A DNA stretch of 64,000 nt from Kordiimonas laminariae. GTDB lineage: Bacteria; Pseudomonadota; Alphaproteobacteria; Sphingomonadales; Kordiimonadaceae. The DNA lies in assembly GCF_023008165.1 (NCBI RefSeq), contig NZ_JAKQZA010000001.1, forward strand, positions 186,001-250,000. Direction: 5' to 3'. The position numbers and the translations under genes were made by a program. Shown here piece by piece: positions 38,230 to 47,651 of this stretch. Below the pieces are notes generated by a model. That model did not search any database. It was not told where the DNA came from and was given only the letters and a program-made list of their open reading frames with translations. Position 1 is the stretch's first letter. The number at the start of each line of letters is the position of its first letter.

Positions 38230-38625
38230 ATGAAGCGAATTATTACGTTTGGCACATATGATCTACTGCATATTGGCCACATTAGGCTACTGGAACGAGC
38301 TGCAAAACTGGGCAATCATCTTATTGTCGGTGTTTCAAGTGATGAGCTAAACATGTCAAAAAAAGACAGAGCTCCTGTTTATAGCACTCAGGATCGCGTA
38401 GAAATCATCAAAGCCCTAAAATGTGTAAATGAAGTCTTCGTAGAAGAGTCTCTGGAGAAAAAAGGCGAGTATATTCAGAAATTTAACGCCGACATTCTTG
38501 TTATGGGGGATGATTGGGAAGGCAAGTTTGATGAGTTTAAATCACTTTGCGATGTGGTATATCTGAAGCGAACAGACGGTATCTCTACAACTCAATTGAT
38601 TGGCGACATTTCAGAGAGGCTTTAA
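38230..38625 (+). CDS. tagD: Glycerol-3-phosphate cytidylyltransferase, TagD-like
   Basis: A 131-residue cytoplasmic enzyme forming CDP-glycerol from CTP and glycerol 3-phosphate. The nucleotidyltransferase motif HIGH is in YDLLHIGHIRLLERA near residues 10-24, and the second signature RTDGISTTQLI near 113-123. Length matches TagD/TarD (129-132). In Gram-positives this serves teichoic acid; here it faces a LicD-type transferase gene across 137 bp, consistent with phosphoglycerol decoration of a surface glycan. Start at the ATG of 38230; no strong ribosome binding site is visible. Confidence 0.93.
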   Translation: MKRIITFGTYDLLHIGHIRLLERAAKLGNHLIVGVSSDELNMSKKDRAPVYSTQDRVEIIKALKCVNEVFVEESLEKKGEYIQKFNADILVMGDDWEGKFDEFKSLCDVVYLKRTDGISTTQLIGDISERL

Positions 38626-38729
38626 TTTTATTCATCTATCAGCAAGACTGTCTGAATATAGTTGGCTGAAGATGGCAATAACACCGGATAACACCACATA
38701 AAGCAGGCTCAACAGCGTATAGAATTGGC

Positions 38730-39812
38730 ATGATTAGTAACAAACAATCGGCAGATGACCTACTAATGCACTTGCGCTACTTCTCGTGGCTGCACTTCTT
38801 TTATAACTACGACAGTTCACATTTGTTGATCGCAGACGCCTTTTTTGTAAGAGCTATTCAATCTGCAAAACGTGAGAAAATGAACTACAAGACAGCCACA
38901 CCAGAAACATATGAATCCGTTGTTTCCGAAGAAACCAGAAAAATTCTCGTTTTCTGCTCAAAAAATGAAGTACCTCTTATAAGAAAGCTTCAAGCACAGT
39001 ATCCGGATAAAACCATCACATCCGGCACCTATCATTATTCATGTACTGGCCCTAAAAGGCACCCATCCTTCAAGCAATTCACATCCGCTCAAAAAAGCAA
39101 AGATGCAAGACCGGTGTTTATGATCTCTACCCCGTACGCGGATGCAGAGTTCATTGCCCGAGTTATGGATGCAAATAACTTGCCCATGCCATACGAGTTC
39201 CTGAGCCGAGCTACAGGGACCTGGCTGAACTATCAGAAGGATTTCCAGATCAGTCGTTTTTATAATCGCGTGGAAACAGCTGCAACACAAGACGACCAAT
39301 CTCTATACGCTTTACTCCAAACAGATGTATTAAGCAGTCTCTTTGAAAATACACATTTCTCGTTTAACCACTTTATCAAATTCCTTAAGTCCAAAAACGC
39401 TAAAGTTATTTTGGTAAACCGGAAAGATCATTTCGCTCAGGCGGTTATGGGTAGCGTGATGCACGCTACGCCAGAGCGCTCGGTTTGGACAAAGAAATCC
39501 GCACAGAGAATTCAGGCCAAAATTAACGCAGGCACTGTTGCTGGAACTCTTTCCCGGCAACAACAAATCCCGGATCATGAAGTGATACTTGATAAAATCG
39601 CAGCTTCAGGCCTGGATCATATGAAGCTATACACCGAAGACTTTATAGAAGATCAAGAAGGCAAAACGAAAGAGATCGCTGCCTTCATAGATAAGTCTGT
39701 TCCATCAAAATTAGCCATTAAAGATTATGAAAACGGTCTTAAAGAAATCAACGGCTTATCTGTAGATGGAGACGCTGTTCGCAGATATATGATTGATAGT
39801 CTGGGCCTTTAA
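38730..39812 (+). CDS. Stf0-like sulfotransferase-fold protein
   Basis: A 360-residue protein. The segment PVFMISTPYADAEFIARVMD near residue 128 aligns by eye with the Stf0 start (normally a TPRSGS loop that binds 5'-phosphosulfate). AKVILVNRKDHFAQAVMGSV near 224 matches the 3'-phosphate-binding segment RRDKxxQAVS, followed by a Stf0-like WTKKS. The first loop has lost Arg and Ser, so activity needs proof. With the neighbouring cysD-cysNC (PAPS synthesis) it suggests sulfation of the capsule. Its stop is 3 bp from the convergent kpsC stop. Confidence 0.55.
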   Translation: MISNKQSADDLLMHLRYFSWLHFFYNYDSSHLLIADAFFVRAIQSAKREKMNYKTATPETYESVVSEETRKILVFCSKNEVPLIRKLQAQYPDKTITSGTYHYSCTGPKRHPSFKQFTSAQKSKDARPVFMISTPYADAEFIARVMDANNLPMPYEFLSRATGTWLNYQKDFQISRFYNRVETAATQDDQSLYALLQTDVLSSLFENTHFSFNHFIKFLKSKNAKVILVNRKDHFAQAVMGSVMHATPERSVWTKKSAQRIQAKINAGTVAGTLSRQQQIPDHEVILDKIAASGLDHMKLYTEDFIEDQEGKTKEIAAFIDKSVPSKLAIKDYENGLKEINGLSVDGDAVRRYMIDSLGL

Positions 39813-39815
39813 TCT

Positions 39816-41879
39816 CTAGCGTTTTAGAGCATCATAGAAATATTTGGCTTTCCGGCCGAACCGCTTCACACCAGCAAAGGCTCCCGGTGTGATTTTCCCG
39901 CCGGTTGAGGCTTTTGCAATATCCTGCACGAGCGCTTCCGGGCCGTAGCTCAAACCGCTCGGCCAATCGCAGTAGCGCGCATAAACGCAGAGAAGCGCAT
40001 ACACAAGCACATCAAGGGAAAGCTCCCGACCCCGGCGCAGCATCTCGCACTTGTCATCCGTCAATCCCCACCCAGCATAAAACGGCATACCGTAACAGGT
40101 AACATCTTTGCCGCGCATCAGGGCTTCAAAGCCTGTCAGGCTAGTCATGGTATGAACACTATCCACCGCCACCAGCACATCAATGATATCAGCGTCTGTA
40201 ATCACTTTATCAGCACACGCTTTCAGCACATCTTCAGACACTGATCCTTCGCGGTTGCCTGAAGCCACATCAGGATGCGGCTTAAAAATGATATAGGCAT
40301 CAGGCTTATCAGCCTTCACGGCTTCAAGAAGTGCACCATTTGATTTCAAATGCGGGGAGCCAAACTGAATGCTGGCATCTGCTTCCACCTGCCCAGGCAC
40401 AAGGATAATTTCCTTGCCTGCAGCCTCAGTGCGGAAATCAAGCCCCCCCTTCTCACCAACATTATATTTGCTGACTTTGGATGCAAGGATTTGCTCCCGG
40501 AGCGCTTTACCACGTTTCGCGTCATGCTCATCAAAATCATGGGTCGCTAGGAACTTCTCAAGATCAGACGGACGCTGACCATCATAATATATACCAACCC
40601 TGTCCATCACAAGTGAGGACGGCCGGCGCAAATCGGAACCAAGCCCCACAGAACGCAGGAAACCATCTTCCATACGCCAAACGGGGATATGCTCAGGCAC
40701 ATGCTGGGCAGACAAGCCATCATGCTTACGCCCCCAGAGAACCACACAGTCACCTTCCTGGAATTTAAACCCTTCAAGCTGGTTTGGCTTGATAAACTTA
40801 GTGTTCTCAACTCCCGCACCGAAAAATTCAGGGATAAAGCCGCGCTTCCACACACTAAAGCCAACAGCCACCGCCCGCTTCGCTTCTGGCCGTGTGATCT
40901 TGCGTTCGGCTACCAGAATATCCAGCACATGCTCAATCTCGCAGCGTTCACCACTATATGGATCGATATAGCGTGTGTAGAGAATAAAAGCGCCTGCAAA
41001 CAGCTCTGGCAGTGTGCGGTTTGCAATCCGCGCTTCGCAGAGCTGTTTATCATGGGTTAAGCCCCAGCCTGCATAAAACGGCAGGCCGTAACAGCTTACC
41101 TTTTTACCAGCAATCAGCCCTTCAAGGCCCATCTGGCTCGTAACCACATAAACCTGATCAACTCGTTCCATCAGCGCTTGCGGGGCTACGTCTTCTGCCA
41201 CAAACATCACACGGTCTATCTTACGTTCAACATCAAAATGCCCACGCTTGGTACCCAACAGCACATCCGGGTGCACTTTGGCTAAGATGAGCGCTGTTGG
41301 GTTTTCCTCAAGCGCGTCTTCAAGCATCTGCATGAACATCTTGTCATCAGCCATGCCTTGTACGATGGATTTATCACCGTAAGTTTGGTCCACCACCAGC
41401 ACTTTTGGGCCCTTATAGGCCTTCAGTTTCTCATCAAGCTCATCTGAGATTTCAAAGGGTGCCTGATTATATTTGGAAAGCCGCCACTTGCGGATACGAG
41501 CCATTGCGCTTTCCGCACGCTCTAGAAGTTCATCGGTGATCCAGTCATCCCGGTTCAGTAGTTTCTCGAGATCGCTTGGCATATGGGCATCATAATAAAT
41601 GCCGGATTTATCCACAATCAGCGAAAGCCTGCGTTTATCAAGCGCTGGGTGGGTCATATAACCAAGAAAACCATCCTCAAGCCGCCAGTATTCCAGTTCT
41701 TTTTTCTTGGCGTAGGCTTTGGCTTTCTCAGTGTTATCCTTTTCGCCCCAGCCGATAACAATATCACCTTCATCGGCGCTAAGGCCGTGCTTAATCGGCA
41801 TACCGAGAAGCGCTTCTAGCCCAACACCACTGGCAATGCCGCGTGATGCAGTGATAGCTTTTGGAGAGGTTTCCGCCAT
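39816..41879 (-). CDS. kpsC: Capsule polysaccharide beta-Kdo transferase, KpsC
   Basis: A 687-residue enzyme with two homologous transferase modules (about 1-330 and 350-687). KpsC extends the beta-Kdo linker on phosphatidylglycerol with alternating linkages. Each module ends with a matching segment: SCYGLPFYAGWGLTHDK near 273 and TCYGMPFYAGWGLTDDK near 597. Each also has YWRLEDGFL / VWRMEDGFLRSVG and GIYYDA / GIYYDG motifs. The length matches KpsC (about 675). It overlaps kdsB by 1 bp and ends the kdsA-kdsC-kdsB-kpsC operon. Confidence 0.95.
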   Translation of the reverse strand: MAETSPKAITASRGIASGVGLEALLGMPIKHGLSADEGDIVIGWGEKDNTEKAKAYAKKKELEYWRLEDGFLGYMTHPALDKRRLSLIVDKSGIYYDAHMPSDLEKLLNRDDWITDELLERAESAMARIRKWRLSKYNQAPFEISDELDEKLKAYKGPKVLVVDQTYGDKSIVQGMADDKMFMQMLEDALEENPTALILAKVHPDVLLGTKRGHFDVERKIDRVMFVAEDVAPQALMERVDQVYVVTSQMGLEGLIAGKKVSCYGLPFYAGWGLTHDKQLCEARIANRTLPELFAGAFILYTRYIDPYSGERCEIEHVLDILVAERKITRPEAKRAVAVGFSVWKRGFIPEFFGAGVENTKFIKPNQLEGFKFQEGDCVVLWGRKHDGLSAQHVPEHIPVWRMEDGFLRSVGLGSDLRRPSSLVMDRVGIYYDGQRPSDLEKFLATHDFDEHDAKRGKALREQILASKVSKYNVGEKGGLDFRTEAAGKEIILVPGQVEADASIQFGSPHLKSNGALLEAVKADKPDAYIIFKPHPDVASGNREGSVSEDVLKACADKVITDADIIDVLVAVDSVHTMTSLTGFEALMRGKDVTCYGMPFYAGWGLTDDKCEMLRRGRELSLDVLVYALLCVYARYCDWPSGLSYGPEALVQDIAKASTGGKITPGAFAGVKRFGRKAKYFYDALKR

Positions 41880-42628
41880 CAGTTCTGCGCCTCAAAATGG
41901 TTCCGCACAGCATCCAGATCAGCCTGCGTATCCACACCGTGGGGCGGTGCTTCTGCAATCTCGGCTACGGCGATTTTCATCCCTGCTTCCATAGCGCGGA
42001 GCTGTTCTAGTTGCTCCAGCCTTTCGGTGCGGCCCTGCGGCATCGCTGTTAAGCCTTTCAACACTCCAACCCGGTAAGCATAAAGCCCGATATGACGCTG
42101 GTAGTTGAATGCCTCCACATCAATATCGCCATCCCGGTTATAAGGAATGGGTGAGCGGGAGAAGTACATCGCAATACCGTGGTTATCCGTTACCACTTTC
42201 ACAATGTTTGGGTTCAGCACATCTTCAGCCCGCCTGATAGCGCAGCTGGCCGTGGCAATATCTGCATAATCATCTGCGGCAAGAAGCTCACCCACTGTGC
42301 GTGCAAGCACTGGCGGCATCAAGGGTTCATCACCCTGCACATTCACAACAATCTCACCCACATCCCAGCCCATAATCTCAGCCACCTCTGCGATACGGTC
42401 AGTACCGCTTTCGTGGGTATCCTTGGTTTTCACAGCTTTAGCGCCGAATGCTTTAGCGGCCGTAAGAATGCGGTCATCGTCTGCGGCGATCACAACCTCA
42501 TCGCCCTCATGAGCAGCTTCCAGCGCACGCTCCCACACATGCTGGATCATTGGCTTGCCAGCAATATCCGCGAGCGGTTTACCAGGAAGACGGCTACTGC
42601 CGTATCGTGCGGGGATTACAATTTTCAC
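41879..42628 (-). CDS. kdsB: 3-deoxy-manno-octulosonate cytidylyltransferase
   Basis: A 249-residue cytoplasmic enzyme activating Kdo with CTP to CMP-Kdo, the donor for KpsS and KpsC and for lipid A core. N-terminal IPARYGSSRLPGKPLADI and NVQGDEPLM near 99 are family signatures. Length matches KdsB (about 248). It overlaps kdsC by 4 bp (ATGA) and kpsC by 1 bp. Confidence 0.96.
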   Translation of the reverse strand: MKIVIPARYGSSRLPGKPLADIAGKPMIQHVWERALEAAHEGDEVVIAADDDRILTAAKAFGAKAVKTKDTHESGTDRIAEVAEIMGWDVGEIVVNVQGDEPLMPPVLARTVGELLAADDYADIATASCAIRRAEDVLNPNIVKVVTDNHGIAMYFSRSPIPYNRDGDIDVEAFNYQRHIGLYAYRVGVLKGLTAMPQGRTERLEQLEQLRAMEAGMKIAVAEIAEAPPHGVDTQADLDAVRNHFEAQN

Positions 42629-43134
42629 TGCACAAGTACCTTTGTTGTGTTGCGAGCAACGGCCTCGAGATTATGCCCCATACGGAAAGCCAGATGCTCA
42701 CACGCTTCACGCACCGCGCCGTGGCCGCCTCCTTTCTTGGTAACAAAATCCGCGATAATGCGAACGTTTTCCACCGCATTGGCAGGTGCAACAGAATAAC
42801 CACACGCTTCCATCGCTTCAATATCAATGAGATCATCACCCATAAAGCAGATATCTCTGAACTCAATCCCGAGATCAGCGGCCATATCTTTCAGTGCTTC
42901 AATCTTGTTCGCACACTTAAGCACACGGCGTGTGATGCCCAGATCATCAAGGCGACGTTCGAGCGGCGCACTGGTACGGCCTGAAATAACTGCCACTTCC
43001 ACCCCCAATTTCTGCAAGAGCTTCATGCCAAGCCCATCCTGCGCATGGAAGGCTTTCAAATCTTCACCATTCGCAGTGTAGAAAATTGTGCCATCTGTCA
43101 GCACCCCATCAACATCAAGCACGAGTAGCCGCAT
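42625..43134 (-). CDS. kdsC: 3-deoxy-manno-octulosonate-8-phosphate phosphatase
   Basis: A 169-residue HAD-type phosphatase releasing Kdo from Kdo-8-phosphate. The nucleophile motif LLVLDVDGVLTDG is at residues 3-15, VISGRTS near 54 (motif II), and CFMGDDLIDIEAM near 96 (motif IV). It is a short, capless subclass C0 enzyme, as KdsC is. The start has AGG 5 nt upstream. It lies 9 bp after kdsA and overlaps kdsB by 4 bp. Confidence 0.95.
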   Translation of the reverse strand: MRLLVLDVDGVLTDGTIFYTANGEDLKAFHAQDGLGMKLLQKLGVEVAVISGRTSAPLERRLDDLGITRRVLKCANKIEALKDMAADLGIEFRDICFMGDDLIDIEAMEACGYSVAPANAVENVRIIADFVTKKGGGHGAVREACEHLAFRMGHNLEAVARNTTKVLVQ

Positions 43135-43143
43135 ATATCCTGC

Positions 43144-44028
<885 letters not shown>

Positions 44029-44132
44029 TCACAGCTAAAAATCGCAAGAAAACTGTTTGGTTGACGCCGAAAAAACAACACCGCATGAAGAGGATCATAC
44101 GGTGCCATTTTTCACTACTCAGGTATGTTCCT

Positions 44133-45917
44133 TTAGTTGATCCGCATGTCTTTCACTTCAATCCAGAAGCTACCTTCCTTGCCAGCTACAATAGAAAGCC
44201 CCGCAATTTTCGAGAGATTAATATCGCGGAAAGCTCTAATATCCAGTTCAACTGTTTGCCATTCACCCGTCACTTTAAATGCCTGCATAGGCGGGATACC
44301 AGCGCCAGCCGGGCGGAATAACATAGCGCGGTATGTTCCTTCAGCACCCCTGATCTGGAAACTGATCTTAGCTTTAGAGGTAAAATCATAAGGCTGATTA
44401 AAAGCTTCTGAAAAGCTCAGCATCGCGCCAGACCAAGGATAAGCGAACCCGGGATTAATACTGCCATCAACGCGGATGCCTTCCCCTTCGCGCTTGATCG
44501 CTGCTTCAGATTTGCCGCCAATCATACTATCGTCAGTTGCCACCCATTTAAAACCAGTCTTAAGCATTAGTCCCTCAGAGAAATCCATCAAGTTTGATGG
44601 CAGATCGGTTTTAACCTCAAGGCCTGATTTCTTCGGTGTACGGCTGATTACAAACCCATTTTTATAAACAAGAGCGATATCTTTGGTGGATGCAATATTT
44701 TCAAACGGGTTTCCGTTTACCAGCAGCATATCGGCCGTTGTGCCTTCCTTCAACACTCCTCGGCCTTCCAATCTGAAATGCTTCGCCACAGAAGATGTTG
44801 CAGCTTTTAATGCTTCAATCGGTGTCATCCCCGCATCAACAAGAAAGCCTAGTTCCTGATGCAGGCTGGCACCGTGGGTCGTGCCCATATTGGGCGCATC
44901 TGTACCTGCGAGAATAACCACACCTGCTTCATGAAGCCTGCGAACATTCTCAATGGCATACTCTATGTTAAAACCGGGAATTTCCTGCCCAAAACTGCCA
45001 TTCAGGTTAATTTTCTGCTCTTCAGTAAGGAACGGTTCAATAGCCTTGTCTTTCACAAGGGTTTTGCCTGTACCTTCCGCACCAATCGCCCCAATCACGG
45101 TGGTGGTGGGAATGACAAACATACCCGCATCTGCCGCACGCTTTGCAAACTCAGGCGTTACAACTTTATCCGCAAATACATGCACAAGGCCGTCAGTACC
45201 CGCTTCAAGCATATCTTCAGCACCCTTCATGCTGAACACATGAGTTACGGCCAAAAGCCCGCGCTTGTGGGCGGCTTCAATGAGGGCAGCTGCCGTTGCT
45301 TTATCAAGGCTTGGGAATACAGGCTGATAGGGCATATAAACCAGTTTGATATAATCTGAGCCCTCTGCCACTCGGCGTTCAACCCAGCCATCGGCTTCTT
45401 CAGGTGCAGAAAGTGCTTCCACCTTCACCGGATATTCCGTGCCGTGACCGCCCTCAATAGTCGCCAGCATACCTGCAGAGAACATATCTGCTTTATTGGT
45501 AAATTTGCGGCTTTCGCGCTGTGGTTTTTCTTCGCGGAACAAGGATGGGTCAGTGAACATATCCAGGTTGGTTGTTACCCCAAACCTCAGGCTATCAACA
45601 AGTGCATCCCCGTACGTATGAGTATGAGCATCTATCAACCCCGGCAGAAGGGTTTTACCTGTTCCATCTACTTTCGTTAGGCCTTCTGGTGTTTCAACTT
45701 GCCTACCAATAGCTGCAATCCTGCCGCCGCGCACTACCACCGTTGCTTTTTCAATCACCCTTTCACCATCAAATGCTCGAACATCTGTGATGGCGAAACT
45801 GTTCCGGCCTTCTGCTTTCGTCGTTGTTACTGTTTCCTCAGTTTTTTCCTTCATACCGAAGGTTGCCATCAAGGCAATGGCAGCTACGGCACCAACGGCA
45901 ATAAATTTCTGTTTCAT
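44133..45917 (-). CDS. Exported amidohydrolase with CIA30-like C-terminal domain
   Basis: A 594-residue protein. Residues 1-22 form a hydrophobic export signal or anchor (AVGAVAAIALMATFG). The amidohydrolase barrel follows with DAHTHTYG near 96-103 (metal His pair), EGGHGTEYPV near 155, THVFS near 225 and GTDAPN near 341. The C-terminal 150 residues (from about 440) look like a CIA30/NDUFAF1-type beta-sandwich (FSFSEAFNQPYDFTSKAKIS-like pattern, VTGEWQTVELDI). Substrates of such imidazolonepropionase-like enzymes include cyclic or peptide amides; none can be named here. AGGGG precedes the start. Confidence 0.88.
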   Translation of the reverse strand: MKQKFIAVGAVAAIALMATFGMKEKTEETVTTTKAEGRNSFAITDVRAFDGERVIEKATVVVRGGRIAAIGRQVETPEGLTKVDGTGKTLLPGLIDAHTHTYGDALVDSLRFGVTTNLDMFTDPSLFREEKPQRESRKFTNKADMFSAGMLATIEGGHGTEYPVKVEALSAPEEADGWVERRVAEGSDYIKLVYMPYQPVFPSLDKATAAALIEAAHKRGLLAVTHVFSMKGAEDMLEAGTDGLVHVFADKVVTPEFAKRAADAGMFVIPTTTVIGAIGAEGTGKTLVKDKAIEPFLTEEQKINLNGSFGQEIPGFNIEYAIENVRRLHEAGVVILAGTDAPNMGTTHGASLHQELGFLVDAGMTPIEALKAATSSVAKHFRLEGRGVLKEGTTADMLLVNGNPFENIASTKDIALVYKNGFVISRTPKKSGLEVKTDLPSNLMDFSEGLMLKTGFKWVATDDSMIGGKSEAAIKREGEGIRVDGSINPGFAYPWSGAMLSFSEAFNQPYDFTSKAKISFQIRGAEGTYRAMLFRPAGAGIPPMQAFKVTGEWQTVELDIRAFRDINLSKIAGLSIVAGKEGSFWIEVKDMRIN

Positions 45918-45995
45918 AAGAACCCCTCTTTCTGTCGCTTCCTAAAATATGGAAGCGGAAGGGTTCACCAGCAAGTTAGAGGTGTCATAGGAAGG

Positions 45996-46013
45996 CCATG
46001 ACAAATGTCATGG
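45996..46013. repeat. Inverted repeat between flagellin and amidohydrolase genes
   Basis: CCATGACA and TGTCATGG are perfect 8-bp arms around AA. It lies 9 bp past the flagellin stop and 79 bp before the amidohydrolase start. There is no T-run on the minus strand, so an operator for the downstream gene is as likely as a terminator for flagellin. Confidence 0.5.
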
Positions 46014-46021
46014 TATGGGAT

Positions 46022-46849
46022 TTATCTAAACAGCTGCAGGATTGAGGACGGCGCACTATTAGCAATGCTAAGCGCCTGAATAGCCAACTGTTGTCGTACC
46101 TGCAGCGCTTGCAGGTTCGCCGCTTCTGCCGCCAAATCAGCATCCACAAGATTACCAATGCCAACTTCTATGGTATCAGAAAGTTTCTGGGTAAAGTTAG
46201 TTTGCAGTTCAATGCGCCTCGCGCCAGAACCAATAGAAGAAAGCGCGCTATTTACATTGGCAATTGATTGCTCAATGGCATCCACCGCTGCGGAAGCCGC
46301 CGCCGCTGTTGCAATGCCCTGTGTTGCGGTAATAAGCACATTACCACCACCTAGCGTGAGGTTCTGTTCCGCAATCTGTACGGTGTTATCCCCAACACTG
46401 TCCGTAATGGCTGAAATAATATCCCCAGCACCAGAAAGGATATTTGTACCGTTGAATTCAGCATTTTCCACAATCGAGGTGATCTGATCGCGTAACTGCT
46501 CAAAATCGTCATTAAGCGATTGCCGGCTTGCGGTATCAAGGCCGCTGTCTTTCGCTGCAACCGCTTTTTCCTTCAGTTCGATCAGGAGGTCGGAAACCGC
46601 TTCACCCGCCGCAAGCGCAACGTCAGCCGATGAAGATGCCCGCGAGAGAGATGCCTGCACTGCATCAAGCCCTGCGATATCACTGCGCAGGTTTTGCGCA
46701 ATAGCGAAGGTTGCTGCGTCATCCTTTGCGCTGCTAACACGCAGGCCAGTTGCTATTCTTTGTTGGGTGTTCGCCAGATCAGTGTTCACTGAGCGCAGGT
46801 TTTGGAGGGCCGCAAAAGCACCAGCATTTGTTAAAACTGAAAAAGCCAT
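46022..46849 (-). CDS. Flagellin (Caulobacter-type, short)
   Basis: A 275-residue filament protein secreted by the flagellar export apparatus. The N-terminal D0/D1 helix has the consensus ATGLRVSSAKDDAATFAIAQ. The C-terminal D0/D1 has LQALQVRQQLAIQALSIANS and ends SSILQLFR. The variable D2/D3 region is minimal, as in alphaproteobacterial flagellins (about 273 aa). GAGGGGAAG precedes the ATG. It stands alone: no other flagellar gene is in the window, so the export and basal body genes lie elsewhere. Confidence 0.96.
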   Translation of the reverse strand: MAFSVLTNAGAFAALQNLRSVNTDLANTQQRIATGLRVSSAKDDAATFAIAQNLRSDIAGLDAVQASLSRASSSADVALAAGEAVSDLLIELKEKAVAAKDSGLDTASRQSLNDDFEQLRDQITSIVENAEFNGTNILSGAGDIISAITDSVGDNTVQIAEQNLTLGGGNVLITATQGIATAAAASAAVDAIEQSIANVNSALSSIGSGARRIELQTNFTQKLSDTIEVGIGNLVDADLAAEAANLQALQVRQQLAIQALSIANSAPSSILQLFR

Positions 46850-47003
46850 TTTAGCTTCCCCTCTTCTTGGGCTTCAGATGCTTCTTTCAAACATCTTTCA
46901 CATACCGTTCTGGCATGCTATTTCTAACCACTCGAACTAGCCTCAGTATATATAATTTTCGGCTGTTTTTCAAGATAAGCCGCCATTTCTACGGAACCTG
47001 ATC
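46850..47003. promoter_or_regulatory. Divergent region upstream of flagellin
   Basis: A 154-bp gap between flagellin (minus) and the suppressor-of-fused gene (plus). I looked for a sigma-54 GG-N10-GC or sigma-28 box on the minus strand and found none I would defend. Confidence 0.35.
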
Positions 47004-47651
47004 ATGTCTCTCCTTTCCTTTTTCACTGATAAGCTTTCAGCACGTGCCGAAAAACGCGTTCAGGAACAGGCAGGCATGCTGGAAAAATGTTGGAAACAAA
47101 GGGATGAAGAGCTGTATGTGGAACTTTTCGGCAAAGCAGAGACCGAGCATTTAGTACTGACGGAAGAGCTGTTCAAAGAAGAATTTGGCCGTCAAAACAT
47201 TCATCCCTTCTGGCTGCATCACAGCGTTTTGACCTTCCCACCAACAGAAGATCGGGCCACATGGATATATGCCACAAGCGGCATGTCTAACGCATGGGAT
47301 GGCCTGACGGACGAATATTCAGGGCTGGGGATTGAATTCATTATGGAATGTGATGCGCCAAACCCCAGTGCCAAGGAATTCATGGCCAAATTGATGGCCT
47401 ATAACCTATTGCTCGCTATGGGGCATTATAAGGATAAAGCATCCCTTGCGCTGTGGGATATCATGCCACTTGAAGAACAGGCAGACCTAGTTGGTAGCAG
47501 CCATATTATGCTTGCATCACCAAGGAATTTCCCTGCCGAGATTAACTTGATAACAGGCAGAAGTGAGCTTTTGCAGATTTACGCACTCAGTGAAGAAGAA
47601 GCCCAAAAGGCTGAAGAAATGGGCGCGGAAGCATACTGGAAAAAGCTCTAG
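47004..47651 (+). CDS. Suppressor-of-fused domain protein
   Basis: A 215-residue protein resembling bacterial SUFU-domain proteins: WIYATSGMSN near residue 90, GIEFIMECDAPNPSAKEFM near 112, and SHIMLASPRNFP near 168. The N-terminal 50 residues are helical and charged. Bacterial SUFU proteins are often immunity proteins or of unknown function; no adjoining toxin gene is seen. It is convergent with the phosphopantetheinyl transferase gene, the stops abutting. Confidence 0.72.
   Translation: MSLLSFFTDKLSARAEKRVQEQAGMLEKCWKQRDEELYVELFGKAETEHLVLTEELFKEEFGRQNIHPFWLHHSVLTFPPTEDRATWIYATSGMSNAWDGLTDEYSGLGIEFIMECDAPNPSAKEFMAKLMAYNLLLAMGHYKDKASLALWDIMPLEEQADLVGSSHIMLASPRNFPAEINLITGRSELLQIYALSEEEAQKAEEMGAEAYWKKL

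Noticed and set aside
46850-47003. Sigma-54 promoter for flagellin
   Set aside because: A TGGCATGC string exists on the plus strand but lacks the GC element at the right spacing, and is on the wrong strand.
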